This document shows, piece by piece, positions 6,546-14,269 of a DNA stretch of 35,511 nt; the first letter of the stretch is position 1; every line of letters begins with the position of its first letter. The position numbers and the translations under genes are program-made. The notes below the pieces were generated by a model that ran no database searches, was not told the DNA's origin, and worked only from the letters and a program-made list of their open reading frames with translations. The DNA lies in the NCBI GenBank assembly GCA_904501845.1, contig CAJGCH010000001.1, positions 1 to 35,511 of the forward strand, given 5' to 3'. Source of the DNA: an uncultured Bacillaceae bacterium (GTDB lineage: Bacteria > Bacillota > Bacilli > Bacillales > Pradoshiaceae).

Positions 6546-7391
6546 GTGGAAAGAATCGCATTTCTAGGTCCAAAAGCAACATTCTGTGATTTGGCGGCGA
6601 CTAAATTATTTGATAATTCCGAAAGAATTGCGTACGGGACGATTCCCGAATGCATTGATGCAGCAGACAAGAACGAAGTGGATTATGCGGTAGTGCCGCT
6701 TGAGAACGCGCTTGAGGGTTCTGTCAATATTACAATGGACTATTTGATTCATGAAGTACGTGTGCCGATTGTGGCAGAGTTTTCCTCACCCATTCGCCAG
6801 CATTTAATGATGCACCCTGACCATGCGGATAAGATAGGGGAAATTGAACGAATCTATTCGCATAGCCATGCCATTGCTCAATGTCATAAATACCTGCACG
6901 GAGAGCTGAAAGGGGTAAGGTGTGAAAACGCGACATCCACAGCCTTTGCCGCCCAATATGTGAGTGAGCATCCGGAGGAGGTAGCAGCCGCAATAGCGAA
7001 TGAGATGGCAGCTTTGGAGTATGGGCTTACGATTGTGAAGCCAGACATTCATGATTATGTCCATAATCATACACGGTTTGTCGTGCTCAGCCATAAGCCG
7101 ATTGGCGAGCGGCTCGAGGGCCTTGTGCGTAAAGGGGAGAAAACGACGGTGATGGTCTTGCTGCCGGCTGACCATGCCGGAGCCCTGCATCAAGTTCTTT
7201 CCGCGTTCTCGTGGCGAAAGCTCAATCTCTCAAAAATTGAGTCAAGACCGCTCAAGACGGGCTTAGGGAATTATTTCTTCATCATAGACATTGACCAGCT
7301 CATGGATGATGTCCTTCTCCCAGGTGCCATCGCCGAAATGGAAGCGCTCGGCTGCAAGGTTTACATAATGGGAAGTTATTATAGCTATTAA
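6546..7391 (+). CDS. pheA: Prephenate dehydratase
   Basis: 281 residues, GTG start with AGGGGGAAGG upstream. The catalytic domain spans about residues 1-180 and includes FLGPKATFCDLAA, IPECIDAA, VPLENALEGSVN, SHSHAIAQC and the conserved NHTRFVVL. The C-terminal ACT domain holds LNLSKIESRPLKTGLGNYFF, where ESRP is the phenylalanine-sensing motif of feedback-inhibited enzymes. It converts prephenate to phenylpyruvate, the committed step to phenylalanine. It is monofunctional, with no chorismate mutase domain, as is usual in bacilli. It follows pheB and is closed by a strong hairpin shared with the convergent niaR. Confidence 0.97.
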   Translation: MERIAFLGPKATFCDLAATKLFDNSERIAYGTIPECIDAADKNEVDYAVVPLENALEGSVNITMDYLIHEVRVPIVAEFSSPIRQHLMMHPDHADKIGEIERIYSHSHAIAQCHKYLHGELKGVRCENATSTAFAAQYVSEHPEEVAAAIANEMAALEYGLTIVKPDIHDYVHNHTRFVVLSHKPIGERLEGLVRKGEKTTVMVLLPADHAGALHQVLSAFSWRKLNLSKIESRPLKTGLGNYFFIIDIDQLMDDVLLPGAIAEMEALGCKVYIMGSYYSY

Positions 7392-7444
7392 AAAAGCTGC
7401 CTGAAGGAGCCTGATTTTATAGGTTCTTTTCGGCGGCTTTTTTG
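7391..7444. terminator. Bidirectional terminator between pheA and niaR
   Basis: AAAAAGCTGCC (7391-7401) pairs with GGCGGCTTTTTT (7432-7443), with further partial pairing of GGAGCCT and AGGTTCT inside. A-run and T-run flank the stem, so it can terminate both pheA (plus) and the convergent niaR (minus). Confidence 0.8.
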
Positions 7445-7459
7445 TATCTGGTTAACCAG

Positions 7460-7993
7460 TTATTCAATTAAGAAACCTGCTTCACGCAAGGAATCGACCG
7501 CATGCTGCAATTGTTCGTCGGTCTGTGCCTCGAGTGTATGTAAATGGATGCCATTTGTCAGCTGGGATAGAAGAGATGCGTTCGTCGTCTTTAGCTTCAT
7601 GATGAATTGACGCACATCGCTGCGATTAGAGACCATGATGGATGCAGTGAGGTCACCGTACAGGGGATGATCAACCTTCACATCCTTTACCGTCACGCCG
7701 CAATCGACTATGAGCTGCAGTTCTCTTTCGGTATCTTCCGGCGCATGTTCGCTTGCAATGACGATTGTTTTGAATGATGCTCTGTTCTCTTCGTTTTGGA
7801 GGTATAAATAGCCGTTAGGAGTAGCAATAATCGGATGGTTTCGCGCTTTAAGAAGAGTTATATCCCCTACGATAATTTGGCGGCTAACGGAGCAAAGCTT
7901 GGCAAGCTCCCCTCCCTTAATTGGTTTCGTTCCTTCTTTTAAAATGTCCACAAGATAGTCTCTGCGTTCTTCTGCACTGTACTTTTTCGCCAA
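7460..7993 (-). CDS. niaR: NiaR, niacin-responsive repressor of NAD synthesis
   Basis: 177 residues, TTG start with AGGAGG upstream. The N-terminal winged helix-turn-helix (about 8-65, KPIKGGELAKLCSVSRQIIVGDI) binds DNA. The C-terminal 3H domain (about 75-175) has conserved histidines and acidic residues in SEHAPEDTEREL (His83, Glu91), VDHPLYGDL (His109) and NGIHLHTL (His150, His152), which form a metal and ligand site in the family. In B. subtilis NiaR (YrxA) represses nadBCA-nifS and niacin transport when nicotinate is plentiful, and is encoded beside those genes. Here the nad genes are missing and safA follows directly, so its targets must lie elsewhere. No clear operator could be assigned upstream. 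Confidence 0.93.
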   Translation of the reverse strand: MAKKYSAEERRDYLVDILKEGTKPIKGGELAKLCSVSRQIIVGDITLLKARNHPIIATPNGYLYLQNEENRASFKTIVIASEHAPEDTERELQLIVDCGVTVKDVKVDHPLYGDLTASIMVSNRSDVRQFIMKLKTTNASLLSQLTNGIHLHTLEAQTDEQLQHAVDSLREAGFLIE

Positions 7994-8166
7994 AAGTCCA
8001 TCCTCCTTGATCTTCTTTAGAATTTAATTTCGTGATTGTTCTCATTGTAACATAGGGGTTTTTTCTCATAAATAGAAAGGGTGACGCATAAATTTTCTTG
8101 AAACATAATAGCAATCTGCCCAATCAATCATAGTATATATGGACATTGTGTAAGGAGGGATTAGGC

Positions 8167-9597
8167 GTGAAGATTCATATCGTCCAAAAAGGCGACTCAT
8201 TATGGAAGATTGCTAAGAAGTACGGAGTCAATTTCGAACAGTTGAAGAAAACGAACTCACAGCTTAGCAATCCAGATATGCTTATGCCCGGCATGAAAAT
8301 TAAAATACCTGAAACGAGTTCTTCTCCAAAGAAAGAAAATGATACGAAAGTGAATTTCGGAGTAAAGGAAGCTCCTGTTCAGCCTATGACGCAAGCTAAG
8401 CCTCAAGCTTTAAAGCAGCCGGCCGTCAAGGAAATGCCGACTCAATATCCAGAGAAGGAATCCGTCAAGGAAATGCCGAAGATGCCGTATGTTGCACCAA
8501 AGGAGACAGTAAAGCCTGTTATACCGGAGATTGATATCAACAACTATTATTTAATGAATATGACAAAGATGGAAGTGCCGCCGCCAATGCCTATTTATAA
8601 GGAAAAGCCAAAGAAAGAGGAGCCGGTTATCCTGAAGGAAAAGCCAATCAAAGAAATGCCGAAGGAAAAGCCAACCAAAGAAATGCCGAAAGAAGAGCCG
8701 CCTGAGCCGATGCCGCTTCCAGTGCCTCTTCCAACACCTCAGTATGAGTATTGTCAGCCAGTGGTCCCTTATTATAATCCCTGCTGTTATCCGTACATGT
8801 ATAACCCGTGTTACCCTTATCACATGACGTATATGCCTCATCCATGCATGATGATGCCATCGATGCCATCTCACTCGCCAATGATGAATATGCAAGGAAC
8901 AGATGTTATGGCAGAGAGCTATCACTATGAACAAGAAATGATGGACCTATCACCATCCAGCCATGGTCAAATGCAGCAAGGAGCAATGCCGCAGCAAATG
9001 TATATGCCGCAGTCATACATGATGATGCCATATCAGCCGGGTATGTCTGCTTCCGGATATGGTCAGTACCCGCAGTCATATGGCATGATGGAGCACGATG
9101 ATATGATGCAGACCCAAGAGGATGAGTATGCTGATTATTCAGGCGGAGCTTACGCGCCATTTGATGGATATATGCCGCAATGCGGATTTACACCAGCCTC
9201 ATCGGCTCAGGGGCAGGAAACCTATTATCAGCCCATGAATCAGTCAGCCAATCAATATTCCGATTCAATGATGCAGCAAAACATGCAAAACCAAAACATG
9301 CAAAGCCAAAGCATGCAAGGCCAAAACATGCAAAACCAAGGCATGCAAGGCCAAAACATGCAAAGCCAAAGCATGCAAAGCCAAAATATGCAAAATCAAA
9401 ACATGCAAAATCAGAATGTGCAAAATCCATATGCGGCTCAGCCGACTCCCTATCAAGAAGTGAGCGGGATGCAAGGAAGCGCAGAAAGTGTGCCATTCTA
9501 TAATCCCCACGCTTCACAAATGATTCCTCGGATTAATCCTGCAGCTTTTGATATGCCGGGAGCTGACGATGAAGAAAGCAGTGAGCAAGAAGGCTAA
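8167..9597 (+). CDS. safA: SafA, spore coat morphogenetic protein
   Basis: 476 residues from GTG 8167, with AAGGAGGG 6 bases upstream. Residues 2-49 form a LysM domain (HIVQKGDSLWKIAKKYGV, SNPDMLMPGMKIKIP) close to that of B. subtilis SafA, which binds cortex peptidoglycan and recruits the inner coat. The rest is low-complexity and diverged: a Lys/Glu/Pro part with repeated KEMP words (two 27-base units at 8638-8691), a Cys/Tyr/Met/Pro part (about 190-240), and a Met/Gln tail with ten pentapeptide repeats. It is longer than the 387-residue B. subtilis protein. A TATA-rich stretch (CATAGTATAT, 8129-8138) lies upstream, but no convincing sigma-E -35 is seen. Transcription with the next gene is likely, since only 2 bases separate them. 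Confidence 0.9.
   Translation: MKIHIVQKGDSLWKIAKKYGVNFEQLKKTNSQLSNPDMLMPGMKIKIPETSSSPKKENDTKVNFGVKEAPVQPMTQAKPQALKQPAVKEMPTQYPEKESVKEMPKMPYVAPKETVKPVIPEIDINNYYLMNMTKMEVPPPMPIYKEKPKKEEPVILKEKPIKEMPKEKPTKEMPKEEPPEPMPLPVPLPTPQYEYCQPVVPYYNPCCYPYMYNPCYPYHMTYMPHPCMMMPSMPSHSPMMNMQGTDVMAESYHYEQEMMDLSPSSHGQMQQGAMPQQMYMPQSYMMMPYQPGMSASGYGQYPQSYGMMEHDDMMQTQEDEYADYSGGAYAPFDGYMPQCGFTPASSAQGQETYYQPMNQSANQYSDSMMQQNMQNQNMQSQSMQGQNMQNQGMQGQNMQSQSMQSQNMQNQNMQNQNVQNPYAAQPTPYQEVSGMQGSAESVPFYNPHASQMIPRINPAAFDMPGADDEESSEQEG
8638..8691 (+). repeat. Two 27-base direct repeats in safA
   Basis: Two adjacent 27-base units encode EKPIKEMPK and EKPTKEMPK, with related KEMP words before and after. This is a short in-frame duplication in the charged linker after the LysM domain. 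Confidence 0.8.
9280..9429 (+). repeat. Ten 15-base tandem repeats in the SafA tail
   Basis: Ten consecutive 15-base units with the pattern RRYATGCAARRYCAA, the first being AACATGCAAAACCAA, encode the pentapeptide [N/S/G]-M-Q-[N/S/G]-Q. The last two or three units have drifted (GTG for ATG, final CCA for CAA). The unit length is a multiple of three, so gain or loss keeps the frame. The repeats leave other frames open by their composition, which creates artefact frames on both strands. Confidence 0.95.
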
Positions 9598-9599
9598 TC

Positions 9600-10571
9600 A
9601 TGAGCGGAAAACGTGCAGGAGGCACCCTTAAGGGCTGTCTCCTTTCTTATTTCAAGCAGCTCAATATGCCAATCAGATTGATGAAGCCAATCAAGCCTGA
9701 GTTAATGCTGATACAGACAGAGGAGGGTAAGCTGATCATTGCGAAGCAATTTAAAAACGAGATGAGCCTTGCGCGGCAAAAGGAGTTTCTCGCTCTCCTC
9801 AAAGAAGCAGGCTTTCATCGTTCGTATACATTCAGTGAGGCATTCCCTCCCTTTGAGTATCGAGGGGGATGCATCGGATTCCTTCCCTATATTCACCCTC
9901 ATGAGCAAGCGTTCACCTATCGGACTCAGGATGAGCGGCTTGAGGGGCTCATATTGCTGAAGAAGATGCATGGCGCATCGAAGCATATCTCTCACCGTAT
10001 GAGCCATCTTTCTGATCAGCCCTTCAACCAAGTACGCAAATGGATAGAACGTCTGGCGGAATTTAAGCAAAATGAGACAGTAATCAAACCGTTTATGCCT
10101 GAAAAGGTGTATCAGGCATATGCCTTGATGGGGAAATGGGTGCTCAAGGAGCTGAAGGAAGAGGAAATTGGAAAAAAGGATACACTAGTCATCATTCATG
10201 GAGATCTGGCTCACCATAACTTTTTGAGGAGGAGTGACGGAAAACTCTTCTTAATTGATTTCGACCTAATGGCAAAGGCTCCGGCAATCATTGATGATCT
10301 TCAATATGCGAACAGGCTATTAGTCTACAATAGCTATTCCTTGGAGGAGATTCTTTCTTTGCCTCCTTTTCGTGAACATAGGTATAACCGTGAGTTTTTG
10401 ATAGGGCTTGCCTATCCGACTGACATTTACCGTGAATGGAATCGGGTGTGCCGGGAGAATTTATGGACTGACCGGAGGAGAATGAAGGCCATGTATGACT
10501 ACACGCTCAATGACTTCCAGGAGAGAATGAGCTTTTTCAAGAAAATCAAGCGCGCGGCGGCTGACCTGTAA
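9600..10571 (+). CDS. CotS/APH-like phosphotransferase-fold protein
   Basis: 323 residues. The catalytic loop HGDLAHHN (200-207) and the metal-binding IDFD (219-222) are those of the aminoglycoside/choline kinase fold, and the N-lobe has a plausible ATP-lysine strand (KLIIAKQF, 44-51). Spore coat proteins CotS, CotI and YutH of B. subtilis belong to this superfamily. The ATG lies 2 bases after the safA stop with only a weak ribosome site, so it is probably translated together with SafA and acts in spore coat assembly; that role is inferred from position. An antibiotic-modifying enzyme is unlikely in this context. Substrate unknown. Unlike some coat members, its catalytic Asp and Asn are kept. 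Confidence 0.8.
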   Translation: MSGKRAGGTLKGCLLSYFKQLNMPIRLMKPIKPELMLIQTEEGKLIIAKQFKNEMSLARQKEFLALLKEAGFHRSYTFSEAFPPFEYRGGCIGFLPYIHPHEQAFTYRTQDERLEGLILLKKMHGASKHISHRMSHLSDQPFNQVRKWIERLAEFKQNETVIKPFMPEKVYQAYALMGKWVLKELKEEEIGKKDTLVIIHGDLAHHNFLRRSDGKLFLIDFDLMAKAPAIIDDLQYANRLLVYNSYSLEEILSLPPFREHRYNREFLIGLAYPTDIYREWNRVCRENLWTDRRRMKAMYDYTLNDFQERMSFFKKIKRAAADL

Positions 10572-10598
10572 TAATTTTCTTGCATCTCGGACATACTA
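10569..10598 (+). promoter_or_regulatory. Possible sigma-G promoter of bofC
   Basis: CATACTA (10592-10598) matches the sigma-F/sigma-G -10 pattern CATnnTA. TAATA (10569-10573), 18 bases upstream, is close to the -35 pattern GnATR. bofC is a forespore sigma-G gene in B. subtilis, which supports the reading. The match is short and could be chance. Confidence 0.35.
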
Positions 10599-10639
10599 GT
10601 TCATGAGTTGAATATGAAGATGGGATGAGGTGTAAGAAG

Positions 10640-11194
10640 ATGAGGTTACGCGGCTTTATTACAGCATGGGTTTTGTTGTTGTCTTTATTTGGAGTTCAAG
10701 GGACAGAAGGTCCTGTTCAAGATTTAGCGGCAGAGGCTGCGGTCAATCCATCTGTCGAGGTTGGCGAGCCGGTTCCGATTCAGCGGACAATCATCTTGCA
10801 GCGTATCTATTTAGATGGAGAAATAAGTGAAGAAACATTTGAGGAAACGATTATTTCAATGGATGATTTTTGGAGGAAGTATGATAAATGGCTGCTAGTT
10901 GACCAGAATGACAGTCAGCTTGTATTTCAGACCTATGTGGATGATATCTCGCCTCTATTAAAGGGGAATGGCTATTTTGGAATCAAGGCAGACGGGACAA
11001 TCAGCATCTTTAACGGAAAGCCTGTGAAAGACCAGGTTATTCAATCGTTTTATCAAATTGATATGAAGAAACTTGAATCAAGACAGCAAACAGAGCTATT
11101 AAAGGGTGTCAAAATAGAAAACAAGGAACGCTATAGTCAATTTTTGGAGGCATATAAGCCCTATTCCATTTCGACGATGAAAACCTTACAATAG
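10640..11194 (+). CDS. bofC: BofC, forespore checkpoint protein
   Basis: 184 residues from ATG 10640, chosen because GAGGTG lies 7 bases upstream and the N-terminus MRLRGFITAWVLLLSLFGVQG is then a compact signal segment; ATG 10625 is also in frame. The conserved core includes RIYLDGEISEE, SMDDFWRKYDKW, DDISPLLKGNGYFGI and IQSFYQIDMKKLES, characteristic of BofC. In B. subtilis BofC is secreted from the forespore into the intermembrane space. There it restrains the serine protease SpoIVB, and so delays SpoIVFB and sigma-K activation. Its target pathway is that of spoIVFA/FB at the left edge of this window. A strong terminator follows. Confidence 0.93.
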   Translation: MRLRGFITAWVLLLSLFGVQGTEGPVQDLAAEAAVNPSVEVGEPVPIQRTIILQRIYLDGEISEETFEETIISMDDFWRKYDKWLLVDQNDSQLVFQTYVDDISPLLKGNGYFGIKADGTISIFNGKPVKDQVIQSFYQIDMKKLESRQQTELLKGVKIENKERYSQFLEAYKPYSISTMKTLQ

Positions 11195-11203
11195 TGAATT
11201 CGA

Positions 11204-11240
11204 GACAAATCCCTTTAGATAAGGGGTTTGTCTTTTTTTT
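11204..11240 (+). terminator. Terminator after bofC
   Basis: GACAAATCCC (11204-11213) pairs with GGGGTTTGTC (11223-11232), using one G-T wobble, and is followed by eight T. This is a clear Rho-independent terminator that separates bofC from the ruvA unit. Confidence 0.88.
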
Positions 11241-11281
11241 CTTCAGGCATTCGATGCCGACAGACCTTGTCTTCAAAAATA

Positions 11282-11295
11282 CAAACATTTGTGCT
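11282..11295 (+). promoter_or_regulatory. Probable LexA (SOS) box before ruvA
   Basis: CAAACATTTGTGCT agrees at 10 of 14 positions with the Bacillus SOS box CGAACATATGTTCG and contains the inverted repeat ACAAA-CA-TTTGT. A -10-like TATGAT follows at 11304-11309, so the box would overlap the -35 region, a good place for repression. ruvAB is a LexA regulon member in B. subtilis. The assignment combines sequence and known biology. Confidence 0.6.
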
Positions 11296-11363
11296 GAGTT
11301 GAGTATGATGGATAATTAGAGTGTGGTACAATGGTTTACAGTCGAAAAAGAGGAGAGGTCAAG

Positions 11364-11978
11364 GTGTACGATTTCATAAAAGGCAGGGTAGACTATGTTT
11401 GTCCTGAATATATAGTAATAGAAGCAAATGGGATAGGCTATCTGATTCAAGCACCCAATCCGTTTGTATTCTCCGGCATGAACGAAGAGACGAAGATTTA
11501 TGTCCATCATTATGTCAGGGAGGATGCGGTCGCATTATACGGGTTCACATCCCGTGAAGAGAAGAAGCTGTTTATAAAACTGCTCAATGTGACAGGAATA
11601 GGTCCAAAAGGTGCACTGGCAGTGCTTGCGACAGGCCGTGTGGACCAGGTAGTTGAAGCCATTGAAGCGGAGGATGAGAAGTTCCTTGTGAAATTCCCGG
11701 GAATCGGGAAGAAAACAGCGAGACAAATGATTCTTGATTTGAAGGGCAAACTCGATGATGTAGCCCCTGAAGCCTTCCCTGATTTATTCTCAACAGAAGG
11801 CGGGAAAGAGATGAGCGGATACAGTATGACGAATCACGAGCTGGAAGAAGCCTTGCTCGCGCTTGAGGCGTTAGGGTATTCAAGCAAGGAAATCAAGAAG
11901 GTTGTTCCAAAGCTCGAGAAAGAAAAGAAAACGACAGAAGAGTATATTAAGGATGCCTTGCAGCTCATGCTGAAATAG
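11364..11978 (+). CDS. ruvA: Holliday junction branch migration protein RuvA
   Basis: 204 residues from GTG 11364, preferred because AGGAGAGG lies upstream and the protein then begins MYDFIKGRVDYV as in other bacilli; the frame extends upstream to 11331. Domain I is an OB fold (about 1-62). Domain II carries two helix-hairpin-helix motifs (LLNVTGIGPKGALAVL, LVKFPGIGKKTARQMI). Domain III (about 155-204) contacts RuvB. The RuvA tetramer binds four-way junctions and loads the RuvB motor during recombination and SOS repair. It stands at the head of the ruvA-ruvB-queA-tgt-yajC run, with an SOS-like box upstream. Confidence 0.97.
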   Translation: MYDFIKGRVDYVCPEYIVIEANGIGYLIQAPNPFVFSGMNEETKIYVHHYVREDAVALYGFTSREEKKLFIKLLNVTGIGPKGALAVLATGRVDQVVEAIEAEDEKFLVKFPGIGKKTARQMILDLKGKLDDVAPEAFPDLFSTEGGKEMSGYSMTNHELEEALLALEALGYSSKEIKKVVPKLEKEKKTTEEYIKDALQLMLK

Positions 11979-11989
11979 GAGGTATGAAC

Positions 11990-12991
11990 ATGGATGAGAG
12001 AATCATGGACATAGAAGCGCAAAATCAGGAAGAGGCTTTTGAATTCAGCCTTAGACCGCAAAACCTCAGCCAGTACATTGGGCAGGATAAGGTGAAGGAG
12101 AATTTACGCGTTTTCATTGATGCAGCAAAGATGAGGGAGGAAGCTCTTGACCATGTCCTTTTATATGGTCCGCCGGGACTTGGGAAAACAACGCTCGCGG
12201 CGATTATCGCCAATGAGATGGGTGTGGCTCTTCGGACGACCTCTGGTCCGGCCATTGAACGGCCTGGCGACTTGGCTGCGATTCTGAGCGCTCTCCAGCC
12301 GGGAGAGGTGCTGTTCATTGATGAGATTCACCGGTTGCCCAAATCTGTGGAGGAGGTTCTTTATCCGGCAATGGAAGACTTCTGTCTTGATATTGTCATT
12401 GGCAAAGGGCCGGGTGCGAGATCTGTCCGGATCGATCTTCCGCCATTTACATTGGTTGGGGCAACAACTAGGGCAGGTTCAGTTTCAGCACCACTTCGTG
12501 ATCGATTTGGGGTTGTGTCCCGGTTGGAATATTATACGGAAAACCAATTAAGGGAAATCGTGAAACGGACATCCCAAGTGCTGGATACGGAGATTGATGA
12601 GCATGCGGCAGGCGAGATTGCTCGGCGTTCGCGGGGGACGCCAAGAATAGCGAATCGCCTTCTGAGACGTGTCCGTGACTTTGCCCAAGTGCGAGGGAAT
12701 GGGCATATCGTCTTTGAACTAGCGGATTATGCACTTGAGCTCATGCAAGTCGATAAGGTTGGTCTGGATCAGATTGACCGCAAGCTGCTGCTTGGCATCA
12801 TTGAGAAATTTAAAGGCGGACCTGTCGGACTTGATACGATTGCGGCAACAATCGGTGAGGAATCCGGAACAATTGAGGATGTATATGAGCCTTATTTGAT
12901 GCAGATAGGGTTTATGCAGAGAACACCGAGAGGGCGTATTGTGACCGATCATGTATACAGGCATTTTAACATTGAGGTGCCAAATCCATGA
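11990..12991 (+). CDS. ruvB: Holliday junction DNA helicase RuvB
   Basis: 333 residues from ATG 11990. GGAGGT sits 6 bases upstream of this ATG but directly against the earlier ATG 11984, and MDERIMD is the usual beginning. It is an AAA+ motor: Walker A GPPGLGKTT, Walker B FIDEIHRL, sensor 1 LVGATTRAG and arginine finger region RDRFGV, with a C-terminal winged helix (GGPVGLDTIAATIGEESGTIEDVYEPYL). It drives branch migration of Holliday junctions with RuvA. It follows ruvA by 11 bases and overlaps the next gene by 4 bases (ATGA). Confidence 0.98.
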   Translation: MDERIMDIEAQNQEEAFEFSLRPQNLSQYIGQDKVKENLRVFIDAAKMREEALDHVLLYGPPGLGKTTLAAIIANEMGVALRTTSGPAIERPGDLAAILSALQPGEVLFIDEIHRLPKSVEEVLYPAMEDFCLDIVIGKGPGARSVRIDLPPFTLVGATTRAGSVSAPLRDRFGVVSRLEYYTENQLREIVKRTSQVLDTEIDEHAAGEIARRSRGTPRIANRLLRRVRDFAQVRGNGHIVFELADYALELMQVDKVGLDQIDRKLLLGIIEKFKGGPVGLDTIAATIGEESGTIEDVYEPYLMQIGFMQRTPRGRIVTDHVYRHFNIEVPNP

Positions 12992-13194
12992 ATCAATTGC
13001 CAAAAACGATTATGATAATTGGTGTGGTTATTTTTGCCGTCGGATTTTTGATGCAATTCATTAAGCTCGGCCGTTTGCCGGGTGACATCATCATCAAGAA
13101 GGAGAATACCACTTTTTACTTTCCGGTGATGACCTCGATCATTGTCAGTGTCGTCTTATCAGGATTGCTGTACATCATTGGAAGATTTAAATAA
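12988..13194 (+). CDS. DUF2905 family small membrane protein
   Basis: 68 residues with two predicted membrane segments (about 7-25 and 44-63) separated by a short loop containing LGRLPGDIIIKKENTTFYFP, the signature of the DUF2905 family. The ATG overlaps the ruvB stop (ATGA), implying translational coupling. Proteins of this family are common next to ruvB or queA in bacilli and related bacteria. Function is unknown. No enzymatic motif is visible, and a membrane role in DNA repair would be speculation from position only. Confidence 0.88.
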   Translation: MNQLPKTIMIIGVVIFAVGFLMQFIKLGRLPGDIIIKKENTTFYFPVMTSIIVSVVLSGLLYIIGRFK

Positions 13195-13217
13195 GTATTG
13201 GAAATGGAAGTGTCATC

Positions 13218-14246
13218 ATGAAAGTGGATTTATTTGATTTTCACTTGCCTGAGGAGCTTATTGCGCAAACCCCTCTTGAAAAAAGGGCAGAGAGCCGATT
13301 AATGGTTCTTGATAAGCAAACAGGCGATTTGGAGCATACTAAGTTTAAAGAGATTACAAGCTTTTTGAAACCGGGGGACTGCCTTGTCCTCAATGATACG
13401 AAGGTGCTTCCTGCACGGCTTTACGGAACGAAGAAGGATACGGGGGCCAATATCGAATTGCTTCTTTTGAAGCAAATTGAAGGTGATGTGTGGGAAACTC
13501 TTGCTAAGCCCGCAAAACGTATTCAAGTGGGTACTGAGGTTGTCTTCGGAGATGGCCAATTAACCGCTGTTTGCGTAAAGGAACTTGAGCATGGAGGGAG
13601 AGAGTTTGAGTTCCGCTATGACGGAATCTTCTACGAGGTGCTTGAGGAACTCGGTGAAATGCCCCTTCCTCCTTATATTAAGGAACGCCTTACTGAGCGC
13701 AGCCGTTATCAAACCGTTTACGCACGTGAGGAAGGATCAGCGGACGCACCTACTGCGGGCCTCCATTTTACAGAGGAGCTTCTGGAAGAAATCAAGGCGA
13801 TGGGCGTTCATATTGCTTTTATCACGCTTCACGTCGGCCTTGGGACCTTCCGTCCTGTTTCCTCTGATACGATTGAGGGGCATGACATGCATGCGGAGTT
13901 TTATCAGATGAGCCGAGAGACAGCCGAGCTTTTGACAAAGGTAAGGAATGAGGGAGGCAAGATCTATTCTGTTGGCACAACTTCCACAAGAACGCTTGAG
14001 ACCATCGCAAGGGACCATGACGGGAAGTTCGCTGAGACGAGCGGATGGACGAACATCTTTATCTATCCAGGCTTTGAATTTAGGGCAATTGACGGAATGA
14101 TTACAAATTTTCACTTGCCTAAGTCGACACTGATTATGCTAATAAGCGCGCTTGCTGGCCGTGAGAATGTATTGAATGCGTATGAAGTGGCCGTTAAAGA
14201 GGAATATCGCTTCTTCAGCTTTGGCGATGCAATGTTTATTAAGTAA
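13218..14246 (+). CDS. queA: QueA, SAM:tRNA ribosyltransferase-isomerase
   Basis: 342 residues, normal length, starting MKVDLFDFHLPEELIAQTPLEKR. Family motifs include LVLNDTKVLPARLYG, PLPPYIKERLTERSRYQTVYA, the conserved APTAGLHFTEELL, FITLHVGLGTFRPV and MITNFHLPKSTLIMLISALAG. It transfers and rearranges the ribosyl part of S-adenosylmethionine onto 7-aminomethyl-7-deazaguanine at tRNA position 34, giving epoxyqueuosine. It is followed within 23 bases by tgt, which performs the preceding step of queuosine synthesis, so the two form a pathway unit inside the ruv-yajC run. Confidence 0.98.
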   Translation: MKVDLFDFHLPEELIAQTPLEKRAESRLMVLDKQTGDLEHTKFKEITSFLKPGDCLVLNDTKVLPARLYGTKKDTGANIELLLLKQIEGDVWETLAKPAKRIQVGTEVVFGDGQLTAVCVKELEHGGREFEFRYDGIFYEVLEELGEMPLPPYIKERLTERSRYQTVYAREEGSADAPTAGLHFTEELLEEIKAMGVHIAFITLHVGLGTFRPVSSDTIEGHDMHAEFYQMSRETAELLTKVRNEGGKIYSVGTTSTRTLETIARDHDGKFAETSGWTNIFIYPGFEFRAIDGMITNFHLPKSTLIMLISALAGRENVLNAYEVAVKEEYRFFSFGDAMFIK

Positions 14247-14269
14247 GATTTTTGAGAGGAGTACCAAGA

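Noticed and set aside
8103..8136. Sigma-E promoter for safA
   Set aside because: CATAGTAT resembles a -10, but no fitting -35 occurs at the right distance, so it is mentioned only in the gene entry.
9280..9429. Possible CRISPR-like array
   Set aside because: Units are contiguous 15-base in-frame repeats without spacers, inside a coding region.
9180..9503. Plus-strand frame with repeated KHAKP words inside safA
   Set aside because: It is the shifted reading of the 15-base tandem array of safA. No ribosome site and no independent support.
9188..9517. Minus-strand frames full of ACFGFACFG or LHALALHVL repeats
   Set aside because: They are the antisense reading of the safA repeats; openness follows from the repeat unit lacking stops.
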